A DNA stretch of 64,000 nucleotides from Schizochytrium sp. CCTCC M209059 (taxonomy: Eukaryota > Sar > Bigyra > Thraustochytrida > Thraustochytriidae): positions 424,711 through 488,710 of the forward strand of contig KN805375.1 in assembly GCA_000818945.1 (NCBI GenBank), written 5' to 3'. The notes beneath the pieces are model-generated. The model saw nothing but the letters and a program-made list of their open reading frames with translations. It ran no database searches and was not told the DNA's origin. A program made the translations under genes and the position numbers. Positions 17,854 through 27,900 of the stretch are shown one piece after another (the stretch's first letter is position 1; each line of letters begins with the position of its first letter).

Positions 17854-18561
17854 TTAAAAGTACATTCTGCACTGCACGCCGTAGCGATGCTGATGCCAAG
17901 TGGGAAAGCTCTGCTCCAGTGTCTTTGCGATGCCACGCGGACCGCCCTCGTCAATACTCACAACCGAGTGTAGCACGCCTGCCTCGCCACTCGCATTAAA
18001 CACGAGCGCGTCCCCGCTATGCAGCTTAAATTGCAGCTTGTCTACCATCGTCGGCCCCTTGACCATGAAGTTCGCACTGCAGCCCAGGCTAGCCAGGAAC
18101 ACGCAGCTGTCGCTGCAATGGTCTACGTGCGCGGGGAAGCAACCATTCGGAGCCTCGTACTGAATGGTCGCCATGGACAGCGATTCGTAGGCGCAGGTAT
18201 CGTTGCCGCCAATGACATGAAGATCATCTCTTTTAAGAATTGCCGCAGCCTTGGCTACGAAGTCATTTACGACGCAAGCGGTACTCGAGCTGTACCGCAC
18301 GCTCGGAGTGCCATCGTCACTGAGCAACAACGTTTTCGGCGCTGGAACCATTGCGCGCGGCTGAGTGCTCGGCGTCTTATCACGCTGTTTGATGTATTCG
18401 AAGAGCGCAGCTTGCTCACCCAGTGTGAGCAGGCCACGAATGAGAAAGCACTCCACGTCGATGATTTGTATGGATGCGACGGTGGCCTCGACCTCGACCA
18501 CGGCATCTTGCTTCACGGAAGAGGCGTCTTTGGACGCGTCTGTTTCGTGGGATGACGCCAT
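17854..18561 (-). CDS. AlkB-like Fe(II)/2-oxoglutarate dioxygenase
   Basis: A 235-residue protein whose C-terminal half has the AlkB-type jelly-roll. The iron ligands are His145-x-Asp147 (PAHVDH) and His198 (GVLHSVVSI), and the 2-oxoglutarate-binding Arg pair is Arg226 and Arg232 (HRYGVQCRMYF). Intervening VFLASLGCSANFMV and LHSGDALVFNASGEAGVLHS fit the AlkB core. Members oxidatively remove methyl groups from DNA, RNA or protein; which substrate applies here cannot be told. The nucleotide-recognition lid at 60-130 is not recognisable by eye as any one ALKBH type. The frame is open upstream without ATG; 18559-18561 is the first. No introns. Cys-rich for its size (ten Cys). Confidence 0.8.
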   Translation of the reverse strand: MASSHETDASKDASSVKQDAVVEVEATVASIQIIDVECFLIRGLLTLGEQAALFEYIKQRDKTPSTQPRAMVPAPKTLLLSDDGTPSVRYSSSTACVVNDFVAKAAAILKRDDLHVIGGNDTCAYESLSMATIQYEAPNGCFPAHVDHCSDSCVFLASLGCSANFMVKGPTMVDKLQFKLHSGDALVFNASGEAGVLHSVVSIDEGGPRGIAKTLEQSFPTWHQHRYGVQCRMYF

Positions 18562-19166
18562 GTCAAGAATTTTAGAGGACGGCGCCCCACCTGCCCACTG
18601 GTGTGCACCATCGATTGTTGACAGCCCTCGGGCGTACCCATCCCCAGTGTTAGTCTTCTCCCTCGCCACCGCGGTCGTCGCTCGCTCGCCCGCTCCTTTC
18701 GTCCCTTGGTCCCTCAAACATAAAAAAGCGAGATATTCACAGCGACCAGGAGTCCTCGCAGATCGTCAGTCGGGAAGCGGCTGTGTGGCTTGCGACGTCC
18801 ATCGTACGTCCCAGTGCGCGGATTGCTCGAAAACGTACCACGCGGACTCGGAGCTTTCTCCTTAAAGCTCGACGACCTTCGAGGTTTTCTCGTGTCTTCT
18901 TTCGATTTTCTTTCAATTTTAGTTTTTATTGCACTGTTTTTTGGGGGGGTGGAGGAGGGTGACGAGAAGGCAAGCAGTGAAGTGAAGGCAGACAAAGACC
19001 CTGGCGGAGCATAGATATCGCGTGCGCGGGACTGCGCGCGCCGAGGCATAGAGACCGGCAGCACGTGGCGCACGTCGTCGGAAAAGTTGTATTCTCAAGC
19101 CTTCCTTTGGAGCACACCCGCTGGTACGTACGTACGCCTGGTGACCTGTCTCAACGTCAAGAAATC
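18562..19166. other. Divergent promoter region
   Basis: 0.6 kb shared by the AlkB-like gene (-) and the Vma12 gene (+). T-rich runs at about 18895-18950 and a TACGTACGTACG run at 19127-19138 stand out. No gene seen. Confidence 0.6.
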
Positions 19167-19877
19167 ATGACGCAGGAGCAAGATGAACACGATAAACGCG
19201 TCCGGCTGCGCTGCGCGCCCGCAGTCGTGCGGGAAATCGAGCGAGTGATGAAATTAGCGAGCAAGAAAGACCAGGAAACTCTGCAGAGCGCCCTCGATAA
19301 GGGAGGCTTGACTAGCCAAGAATTGCAGACGCTTATTCGAGCGCGCAAAGCCGACAAAGACGGTGCGCAACAGAGCCTGCTGGATCTTCTGCGTGCCGAC
19401 AAGGGCAAAGGTGGTGTTGTTCTTCCCGAACCACCGAAACCCAAGACAAATCCCGATCTCGAAAAACGTCGTGCTTGGCTCATTGCACGGCAGCAACGCC
19501 GCGAGTACGAGGCAAGTGTTGCCAATATCAGACGCAAACGCCCTTACGAAAAGGCGCAGGAAAGTATGTCAGAGGTGCGTCGCGCTATGAAAGAGGTCTC
19601 AGTAGGTATCATGATGATTCTCGTTTGCGTGGCCGTCTTTTTGGCTCTAAAGATGACCGCCGACGCAAGAGGACTGCCACCTCAGGTTGGACTCCAGTGG
19701 GGTCTCTTTGGTGGCTCGGCCATGCTTTTCGTTGAAATGATTTTATTTGCGATTCGTACAACACGAGCCGAGACTGAATCCCGAAAAGAGCGCGCCTTTT
19801 TGGATCGCCAAGTCACCAACATTTCGCAGCTTCCAGTGATCCCAGGCGGCAAAGAGGCTATGAAGAAGTTTGCGTGA
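19167..19877 (+). CDS. TMEM199: Vma12/TMEM199-like V-ATPase assembly factor
   Basis: A 236-residue protein with two transmembrane helices near the C-terminus (about 145-163 and 174-197) and a charged N-terminal two thirds. The key family block is RRAWLIARQQRREYEASVANI (about 101-121), matching the Arg/Leu-x-x-Gln-x-x-x-x-Tyr-x-x-Met/Val pattern of Vma12/TMEM199. In this family the protein sits in the ER and helps Vma22/CCDC115 and Vma21 assemble the V0 sector of the proton pump. TMEM199 is of similar size (about 208). The ATG at 19167 is the first in frame. No introns. A GAT microsatellite follows in the 3' UTR. Confidence 0.78.
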   Translation: MTQEQDEHDKRVRLRCAPAVVREIERVMKLASKKDQETLQSALDKGGLTSQELQTLIRARKADKDGAQQSLLDLLRADKGKGGVVLPEPPKPKTNPDLEKRRAWLIARQQRREYEASVANIRRKRPYEKAQESMSEVRRAMKEVSVGIMMILVCVAVFLALKMTADARGLPPQVGLQWGLFGGSAMLFVEMILFAIRTTRAETESRKERAFLDRQVTNISQLPVIPGGKEAMKKFA

Positions 19878-19972
19878 TCGTTAGAAGTACATTCATGCGC
19901 ATCGGTAGACAAGTTTTCGTCTTGAGGTTTGTGGAGCAAAAGTGCTTTGCATGCGCTCAAGTACCGTGTAAA

Positions 19973-19974
<2 letters not shown>

Positions 19975-20010
<36 letters not shown>
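19975..20010. repeat. (GAT)n microsatellite
   Basis: Twelve trinucleotide units about 100 bp after the Vma12 stop, in the convergent space before the FLASH-like gene. The matching complement reads ATC on the other strand. Confidence 0.95.
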
Positions 20011-20109
20011 CGACGATGACAATGATGTTTATGTGATTGGATGTTTTTTGTGTGTGTAAAGATGAATTCATTCCATGATACATGGGCCAACACATGACTG
20101 CAACGCTCG

Positions 20110-20637
20110 TCATCCACTAGACCTTCGCGCTTCCATGAGCTGTTCGCGTATGTCCTTGATGATCTGGTTCTTCCGTTCAAGTTCTAGCTTCGCCGTGTCG
20201 TATATGCAGCACAGATTCCGTTCAAGCACAGCATTCTCCTTTTCTAGTCGTGTTGTCTTGCAAGGTAATGATGGTAATGTCAGACGAAAACGCGAAATGT
20301 CAGAAAAAAGTTTGCTCGTTTTTCGTTCGTTCGTTCCTTGTCGGTTCCATATGTACCGAACGCAAAGATAATACCTATATTCTGAAAACGCACCTTTTCC
20401 TGTTCTGCCTTGAGTGCTTTTTGCAAGTCTTCATGTTCTTGCACCAGGATCTCATATTTGTCTTTGTACTGTAATGCACGCGCGAAACGAGACGTGAGAT
20501 CCCTTCTTTCTCTTTGTTGTCGGCACGAACGTTTTACGCGAATCTTCCCAGTCTTTACCTACCTCGAGGTTCTCGACGTCGGCGTCACCTGCGCCGAGGT
20601 CAGCGTACAGGTCGACGCCATCGTCTGCTTGAGCCAT
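20110..20637 (-). CDS. Small coiled-coil protein resembling the N-terminus of FLASH (CASP8AP2), three exons
   Basis: Spliced from three exons on the minus strand: 20563-20637 (75 nt), 20394-20468 (75 nt) and 20110-20256 (147 nt including stop). The introns are 94 nt (20469-20562) and 137 nt (20257-20393), each with GT-AG ends (gtaggt and gtgcgt donors) and both phase 0. The product is 98 residues. It starts with an acidic DLYADLGAGDAD-like segment and then forms one long coiled coil. The stretch YKDKYEILVQEHEDLQKALK and later LERNLCCIYDTAKLELERK resemble the N-terminal region of FLASH, which holds an LY-D motif and an AR/AK-E-x-RK helix. That region of FLASH binds Lsm11 in histone pre-mRNA 3' processing. 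Here nothing follows it, so it would be a stand-alone version. The splice model is strong; the family assignment is by eye. Confidence 0.6.
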
Positions 20638-20974
20638 TGGTCAACTAATTTATATCTGTACGCTCTCTTTCCCTCACTTCTTGCCGCTGCTCATCCTCCG
20701 GCCCTCCAGCTCTTCCTCCGGCCCGAGCTCTCGTCGAAGCTTGGCTGCCTTGCTCTCCCCAAGGCCCCGCTATGCCCTACGCGCCCAGCGCAGAGATAAG
20801 GCTATGCCGCTTGGCCGCTCTTCTTGTCGTTGTTGAGTGAGTCGCATCAAGATCAAGGCAAGCAAAGCAAAGCTTGAGTGCGGCACGCTGCCAAACTCGA
20901 AGGGTAGGCCTCCGAGTCGAACGTGCAGACGGACCTTGGCAGTGGCCACGAAGGTTCTCACGAGGTCATAGACG
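20638..20974. other. Divergent promoter region
   Basis: 0.34 kb between the FLASH-like gene (-) and the TauE/SafE-like gene (+). GC-rich, without recognised elements. Confidence 0.6.
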
Positions 20975-22153
20975 ATGGCGACCGAGGCGCACGGCCTCCG
21001 CGCGGCTTTGGGCTACGTGGTGCTGTTCGTAGCAAGTTGCCTCGCGTCAACAGCGGGGATTGGGGGCGGCGGGCTCTTCGTGCCCATTTCGAGCTCGCTC
21101 CTACACACGTCGACCAAAGAGAGCGTAGGGCTCTCAACAGCGGTCGCCTTTGGAGCATGTCTCACGCTGTGCGTGCTCAATTGGCGCGTCCAGGCGCCCT
21201 CGCAGCCCTCTAAGCGCGTCATCAACTTTGCTGCAGTCGCATATCTCGAGCCCTTTACTGTCGCAGGCACTGTCGTTGGCTTGCACGTTAGTGCCGGCAT
21301 GTCTGAGGCCTCGCTCTCACTCGTTGCTGGAGGCTTTCTCCTCCTGCTTTCTATCCGCACAATCTACAAGGGCTACTCGCGATTCTGCAGCGAGACACGC
21401 GACACACAAGCAGATGCAAAAAGACGAGACTTGCGATACGGGAATTCACACCCCGTCGATGAATTTGACGCCAATGAGACTCTGCTGGGCCCAAGTGAAG
21501 TGCCCTTACACTCAGAAAAGACAGCCAGTGTCAGCTCGAGACCGGTCTTTGACGAGTCTATAAGGTCCCAGAAACTTCCACTCTGCTGCGGTCTGCGCGA
21601 CACAGTTCTGCTCGCCCCCACACTCATGTGTGGCTTGCTCGTTGGTGTACTCACGACCTTGGAGAGACATCATTTGTTTCATTGGAGCGGTGTCGTCGTG
21701 TGCATTACCGCGGTCTTGGGGACTCTCGCTGTGGGTTTGGCGCTCCGACAGTGCCAAAACGAGTCATGGACCCAGTCCAGATTTTTCCTACTCTTGCCCT
21801 TTTGGAGCGCCTGCGCAGGTTTCATGTCGAGTTTTATTGGGATCGGAGGCGGCATGATCAAGGCACCCATCTTGTACGAGCTCTTGGGTCTTCATCCCCT
21901 CGTCGTGCGCATGACTTCAGCGTTTATGATTCTTCTTACAACTGGGTCCACTGTGACCCAAAACTACTTGTATGGAGTCGTGTCGGGCCAGCTTGTCGTT
22001 GTCATGATTCTCATTGGCATTGCTGGTGGCTTCACGGGCAATGCGCTTGCCCAGACTCGGATTGGTCAACACCCATCACTCGTCATTCTCGCGACGGGGA
22101 CACTCATGTTCCTTGCGTCCATGCTCAGCTTCATTCGGGTTCTTGTAAATTGA
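20975..22153 (+). CDS. TauE/SafE (TSUP) family permease
   Basis: A 392-residue membrane protein made of two similar halves joined by a 90-residue hydrophilic loop (about 140-200). Each half carries the family's glycine-rich signature: CLASTAGIGGGGLFVPI near the N-terminus, and FIGIGGGMIKAPILYELLG in the second half. About eight hydrophobic helices are predicted. TSUP members move sulfite, taurine-derived sulfoacetate or other organosulfur anions across membranes; eukaryotic members are poorly studied, so substrate is open. The first 25 residues may act as a signal-anchor. Start is the first ATG, 20975. No introns. Confidence 0.85.
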   Translation: MATEAHGLRAALGYVVLFVASCLASTAGIGGGGLFVPISSSLLHTSTKESVGLSTAVAFGACLTLCVLNWRVQAPSQPSKRVINFAAVAYLEPFTVAGTVVGLHVSAGMSEASLSLVAGGFLLLLSIRTIYKGYSRFCSETRDTQADAKRRDLRYGNSHPVDEFDANETLLGPSEVPLHSEKTASVSSRPVFDESIRSQKLPLCCGLRDTVLLAPTLMCGLLVGVLTTLERHHLFHWSGVVVCITAVLGTLAVGLALRQCQNESWTQSRFFLLLPFWSACAGFMSSFIGIGGGMIKAPILYELLGLHPLVVRMTSAFMILLTTGSTVTQNYLYGVVSGQLVVVMILIGIAGGFTGNALAQTRIGQHPSLVILATGTLMFLASMLSFIRVLVN

Positions 22154-22393
22154 GCTCGAGAGGCATCCAGTCGAGCTCAAGTCACAATCGAACTTAGGCC
22201 ACAATCGAGCTCAACTCACATTCGCGCTGAGAAACGCAGTGCAGTGTGCTTGCTTCTTCTATTTTGGTGTGTGTGGGGTCAGATGGACATGAATGCGCCG
22301 AGAGATGTCTTTTCTCCACGCATGAAGATGAAGAGCCGTGTAGCCTCCGCGAATGTATACAAGGCTGTACTGGTTTGTAACCGCAGCTTTCTT

Positions 22394-22436
<43 letters not shown>

Positions 22437-22574
22437 TCGCAAGTTGTCGTCGCAAGTTGAGCCCCATGATTACATGGGATCCATCGGAACCATGACATTG
22501 TAAAAAAATTAAATCAAATGTTTCAACAAAAAGTAAGATATCACTGGTGTCATTTTGTCTTCGTGGAAAGTTAA
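22154..22574. other. Convergent 3' intergenic space
   Basis: 0.4 kb between the TauE/SafE and tyrosinase-like genes. It has repeated CGAGCTCAA-like words at 22153-22215 (GAGCTCAAGTCACAATCGA repeated with changes) and a CGT trinucleotide array. No gene seen. Confidence 0.65.
22396..22434. repeat. (CGT)n microsatellite
   Basis: Thirteen perfect CGT units; on the minus strand it reads ACG/GAC. It lies in a convergent 3' space. Confidence 0.95.
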
Positions 22575-24701
22575 TCAGGACTCGGCGAGATTTGCTTTTC
22601 TGGCATCACTGGCCGTCAACGCATACGTGATCTCGCCTTGCTCGTTTTCTCTTTCCACACACGCGGTCATGACTTGATGATTTTCTCTTTCTCCAAGCTC
22701 AACCACTGCAGCAGCTCCATCATCTAAAAGTACATATTGGATCTGCCGGCGCTTCCAGCAGCAATGCGCAAGCGTAGCAATCATTATAAGAAGAACGAGA
22801 AATAATGCCCCGCTTCCAACATCTTGTGCCAGCGAAACCCTCTTAGGTTTCTGCTCCCTTGACTTCTCTCGCAGCTCCAGCGTGCGGGCTCGAAAGACCT
22901 CTGCTTTGCAACTACACACGCGCAAAGGTGGATCAAGAGGTTTGGGGACATTGCAGTCAGCAGGAGACCGATGGCGAAGATCTTCGCTGCTGTTGGTCGA
23001 AAAGATTTCCGCACTCGGCATGCAGACAAAGTCTCCGTGGGCGCGCACGTCTCGAAGCATTGACGCATTTCTTTCATTTCCCAAACGGTCGCAGGCAATT
23101 TCTTTGGTGCACTCGAGCGTAGGCTCGATTGGCCGCCACACGGCGTCAGCAACGAAAACATCATAGGTATAAGGAAGCAAAGCCCGATCGTCGCGTAGTG
23201 AGGAACTGTTGAGGGCGAGAATATCGGCGTGTGTGAGACAAGGCTCGTTGGGGTTGGCAGAATGTGCTGGCGTCCTCGCGTCCCCGCTGCCTGTCAGATT
23301 TGAGACTCCGATATCGTTGCTGGAAAAGCAAAACTCTTCAGAAATGTCATCCCCAAGAGCCATCCCTGGGCACCTGCCAACGAGAGGAAATCCACCAAAA
23401 TTGTTCGCAAGGGTTGGCGCTTCGCTACGTGTAGCAGCCCATCTAAGATGCAGCAGGTCTGTAAAGGCATGAATGCTGTAAAAGTAGTTCTCGTTCAACG
23501 AAAAGGCGCCATCCCAAAAGTCTGCGCCCACAAAGCCGCACTCGTATCGATTCAACGAACACGCACAGCGTTCCCCCTCGATACACGTTCCAGACGCCGG
23601 ACATTGAAGAGCCCCACTGCGCCATTCTGTACCCTTAAAATCAATACTTTGCCGCTTAAACGTCTCGCGGAGCCAACGCACGTGCAGCGATGCGCCAGAA
23701 ACACCGACAACAGCCTCGTGCACCGCCGGTGCTGCAAAGCATCCGATCACGCTCAGAGACAAAAGAACGGAGAGCATCCACGACCACCGCGAGGGCCAAT
23801 ACATTTCAGTCCCTTTCGCCTCGGCGCGAAGCTTGCCGTAGCAGAGAACTGACATGCAAGCGGAAGCAAAGGTTCCCAGTGAAAGGAAAGCCAGCATTGT
23901 CACAAACACCGCATCGCCCACCCCTTCGTCGTAAAAGGTACCCATGCTAACGTGCGGCGCATTGTGAGGTCCAATGTCTGGTCCCTGACGCGTAAATCCG
24001 CGACCTTGCACGCACATCATGAACACGGTATAATTACTGGCATCCTGACAGTCTCTAAATGTCGAACCGATCGCCGTCGGTGCTCCGAGAACCCAGCCAG
24101 GATTTCGAGCAAGCCCTGGACACTGCGCTTGGTTCCAAGGACTACGCCACCACCCATGCCCATTTCCCATCACGAATTCGCCATCGCTCTCTGCGTCCAT
24201 GCCAAAGATCTCGTTCATGAGCGGTTGAAGTTCCGGCACCACGCCACGCTCCACTTTGCTCTCAAAGACGGGGTCTTCGATGCAATATTCGTTGTCTGGA
24301 TCTCCAAAAGGCGAACCCCAGTACTTCCATAGCGAACCTGACCACCAGTTTCCTGTCTGAGCAATGTCTGTCGCAAAGTCCCAGTATGGCAGCGCCCCAA
24401 GCGTAACATTGGGCTCCAGCGTCGACACGATCGCCAGCACCGACGCCTCAACTTCGAGCAGCAGAGCCCGGTGAAAGGTCATTTGATTCTCGATGTCGTG
24501 GCCTTGGTCCACACATGGGTGCAGCGCCGAAGTGGCGTGTTTGAGCAGCATGTAAGCATGCGAGCGATAAGCCGACCCAAAGCGTCGCTGCCCGGCGGCC
24601 ATTGACGTTGTTCGCATGGTTCGCAGCGCCGCAAAATACGCCTGCCGGTGCGTCTCGGACAACGTGCGGATTTCGCGCCGTACGCGCCGCCGCCCTGTCA
24701 T
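22575..24701 (-). CDS. Membrane-anchored tyrosinase-like copper protein with split CuB region
   Basis: A 708-residue protein. The N-terminal 255 residues look like a tyrosinase. CuA has His68-x8-His77 followed by RALLLEVEASV, with His48, His55 or His61 as the third ligand. LPYWDFATD (104-112) is the family's conserved block. CuB begins PHNAPHVSMG (His246, His250). Two hydrophobic helices (about 261-289 and 308-330) then intervene. A DPxF--HH-like segment, NENYFYSIHAFTDLLHLRW, appears only at 404-421 (His411). The short loop between the helices is basic. The 331-625 part is Cys-rich with several N-glycosylation sequons, and a last helix (about 628-649) is followed by CCWKRRQ and a cytosolic tail. 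No signal peptide is visible at the first ATG (24699-24701). Enzymatic activity (phenol or catechol oxidation) is not certain. Confidence 0.68.
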   Translation of the reverse strand: MTGRRRVRREIRTLSETHRQAYFAALRTMRTTSMAAGQRRFGSAYRSHAYMLLKHATSALHPCVDQGHDIENQMTFHRALLLEVEASVLAIVSTLEPNVTLGALPYWDFATDIAQTGNWWSGSLWKYWGSPFGDPDNEYCIEDPVFESKVERGVVPELQPLMNEIFGMDAESDGEFVMGNGHGWWRSPWNQAQCPGLARNPGWVLGAPTAIGSTFRDCQDASNYTVFMMCVQGRGFTRQGPDIGPHNAPHVSMGTFYDEGVGDAVFVTMLAFLSLGTFASACMSVLCYGKLRAEAKGTEMYWPSRWSWMLSVLLSLSVIGCFAAPAVHEAVVGVSGASLHVRWLRETFKRQSIDFKGTEWRSGALQCPASGTCIEGERCACSLNRYECGFVGADFWDGAFSLNENYFYSIHAFTDLLHLRWAATRSEAPTLANNFGGFPLVGRCPGMALGDDISEEFCFSSNDIGVSNLTGSGDARTPAHSANPNEPCLTHADILALNSSSLRDDRALLPYTYDVFVADAVWRPIEPTLECTKEIACDRLGNERNASMLRDVRAHGDFVCMPSAEIFSTNSSEDLRHRSPADCNVPKPLDPPLRVCSCKAEVFRARTLELREKSREQKPKRVSLAQDVGSGALFLVLLIMIATLAHCCWKRRQIQYVLLDDGAAAVVELGERENHQVMTACVERENEQGEITYALTASDARKANLAES

Positions 24702-24955
24702 GCTGCTGTCTCCACGACGGCCATGCCGCAGCCCCTTCGATGCTCGATCACGGTTTGCGCAAGTGTTTCTTTCCCATGATCAGCCATCGATCGACTTGTA
24801 AAAGTCATCATCTGCGAGTGTGTGTGAACGAGTGGGTCATGCGATCATTGTGAATGTAAAACGATTGGCATCGTCAACTTGCAAGCAGTGGCATTGCGAG
24901 TAGAGCGGGCCCGGCGACGCTCAAGTTGAGGTCAAGGGTATTACTGTGTTAGTAG

Positions 24956-27900
24956 CTATCGCTGCATCGCTTCGCGCGCAAGATGAAGATCGTGACGACA
25001 CGCATGCTCGAGCCGCGAGATGGACTGCTGACAGCGAGCAAGGCGCAAACGCATATCCCACATCTGCTTGTCGCGCTCGGCTGTGGAGGTTGCCGAAGTA
25101 GAGGCGGACACGACCAGAAGCGAAGGCGAGGAGACATCGGCCTGCTTGACTTCAACTTCGACACCGTCCTGCTCCTCAACAGTAATCGCGACCCGTTCAG
25201 GCGCCTTATTCTCGCGGAATACATGCTCAGCGGTTGGTGCTGGACCACGACGATTATACTTTGTCATCGAGATTCCTGCGCTTCCGTGAGAAGCAGCGGT
25301 ATCATATTGCCGCCAGGCTGAAAATGCGCAACGTACTTGATCGTTATGACAGTGCTTGAGATAAAATTCTGCCATGCGATCGAGCGCCCACGTGCACTCC
25401 ATCGTGCGAAGCATGTCGAAGCGTTTCCACGCTGTAAAACCTCTGCGCTTTAGCAATTTGTCCATTACAGTCGAGAGCGTCACGTCCATCGTGCTAGCTC
25501 GAGCCCACTCGCGCCATCTTGCGAGACATCGTGTCAGCGCCATGGTTCTGGTGCGAAGCATGCAAGACTCGAGCGCCTCAGCGATCAAGCTCGCGCCGTA
25601 TGAGGTCTCGATCGTCCGGGTCATCACAAAACGCTTCCACGCACTCAAGCCGCGGAGAAGTGCCGTGCGTCGAAGTCCCGATGCAAGCGCATGCTGCAAG
25701 GACACCAGCTCTGTCCAGCGTCGCCAGCGATGGAAATGCTCGCGTAAAGATGCACTTGTGTACTGCGCAAGGTATCGCGAGAAGATGTCGGAGATTGTGC
25801 TGATTGCATATGACTCCTCTGCGGCGCGAAACATGACAAAGCGCTTCCACTGAAAAAATCGCGCCGACAAACGCTGGCGCCGCATGGCCTGGTGTACGAG
25901 GCGGGTAAAAATGGATGCGTTGCTCGATGCGTAGGCGCATAAGAAGCGGTCCCAGGCCTGACGCAGTGCGTACTGCGACACAAAACGAGTCAGCGCCTCC
26001 AGCGCAACACCTTGCTTCATCATTTGCACCATGACAAACTGTTTCCAGCAATTCATACCTCGCTGCTTGCGCACTTGGTTCAACGCGCGTGAAAGAACGT
26101 CCTGCAACGAATGCGCAGCCTCTCGGACCTCGATTTGCGCCTTCCAAGTTGCAAAGGCAGTACTCAAGCGGCACGTTGACCAACCCTGACTCAAAAGGCG
26201 GAGCTGGCGTCGCAATTGCGCATTCATTGTCCAGCGATCCCAAGCAATGAAAAGCACTCGCCACTCTTTTTTACAAATCATCGTATGCAGCTTCCAGCGT
26301 CGAAACGCAATGTCTGCTCGATCGTACGGCGACGACGTTGTAGAGTGGTCATCTTCACACGGCGCAGGCAGATCCATTTGCTCTTGCGAGGCTGCCTGTG
26401 TGTGATGATGAGCGCGAGATGAGCGCTGTCTAGCTTGCCGCGTCCACGTTCGCCACGCTACAGTAAGTTCTCGCTGCAGGTGTCTGCACCAAAGAATCCA
26501 AAGACGTGCTGCACCGACTGTTCTGCGCGCATCTCGTAGCTCAAACCCTGCCTGAATCTGAGCCACCGGAACATCCTGGTGCGCTACCGCTCTCCACCGA
26601 CGCAATGCGCGAGCAAGGTATTGTCGTCTCGTCTTGCGCAACAAAGCTCTCAGCATAGATTGTCTCAACGCACTCCAACGCGACTCTGCAACGGAAGAAG
26701 AGCTGACGGGGCTCAAGACGAGCTCTTCCGCCTCGCAGTCTGCCATTAACTCAAACGATGATGCAGCACTCGAGGAAGCCATTGCAGGGGAATGGGGACA
26801 CGGCTCGGCGTGATGCAAATGAACTGTGCTTGAAGTCTGAGCAGCAAGAGCTGGATCCTCCGGCGCTTGTGCAGGAGTTTCCAAATTTCTTTCGTCTGTC
26901 TCTGTCTTCTCCTTTTGACCTCGCGCATCGCATGGTGTAATGTGTTGTGGCATCTCTTGCTGCGTCGGTGCGGCGTTAATCTCGGGCCAGTAAACACAGA
27001 CATCAGTGCGACAGACAGTGGAAAGAGGCACGCCGCGCAAAGTTGTCAAGATTCGACGAATGCCATTTGTAGAGATCCATGCAGCATTCGAAGCGTCCAC
27101 ATAGAGGCCGATGAGCGTTGCTGCAGTTTCGGCACCACGGTCGGGGATGCCGGCAAGATGAATTACTCGCCCGTCAGTCATAGCAAGTGCGAGCACAGCT
27201 CCATCTGCAGACGAAGTCCAGGACTGCACAGACTTGAGAGGATACGAATGCCCTCGATCCTGTGTCATGCACACGTGGATCCCTGAAAAGTTCACTGCAA
27301 ACCATTCCACATGAGCCGGCAAGGGCCCGGATGTCTCCCTTCTTGCACCTGCAGCATTAATGTCGGATCCCCCATAGTAGACGTGGTTGCTCGTCTCAGC
27401 TGACACAAAGGGGGCACTTGAAAATGTGACATTGCAATCTGCTACTGGCTCGTGCGCTGCCTGTGAACATGCTTTTCGCCTTGGACGTTGTTTTGCGTGT
27501 TTTGGCGTTGATAATGATGGTGCACTTGTATGCAGTCGATCGGCGCTGAAAAAGTCTGCTTCCCAAAGTGACGCAAAGAGTTTCCGTGCCGCTCTCACAA
27601 AGGCTGCCCTTCGACTGTCCAGGTTTTGCCATCGCTGCGTCAGCTCTCTGTAGGATCCAAGAGCTTGCGAAATGACCGCGGGAAGACCCGCGCGACCGCA
27701 AAGGGCCTCCGGCTTGAAGTCTGCAGCAAATGCACAGAGCGTACCGGCAGCCTCTTCTGGGGTTACGAGGTCTGCTTCGCAGGTCATGCCTAAATATGCC
27801 AAGGCGAGCAGTTCACCAGCATGAATAATGCTTGATGCTCGGAAGTGAGCCTGCTGCAGACGAAAGAGCGCTTCCCGAAACTGCAATTCGGCTCGTACGG

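Noticed and set aside
20410..20799. 129-codon plus-strand frame opposite the FLASH-like gene
   Set aside because: The minus strand gives a three-exon coiled coil with proper splice sites; the plus-strand frame has no coding features.
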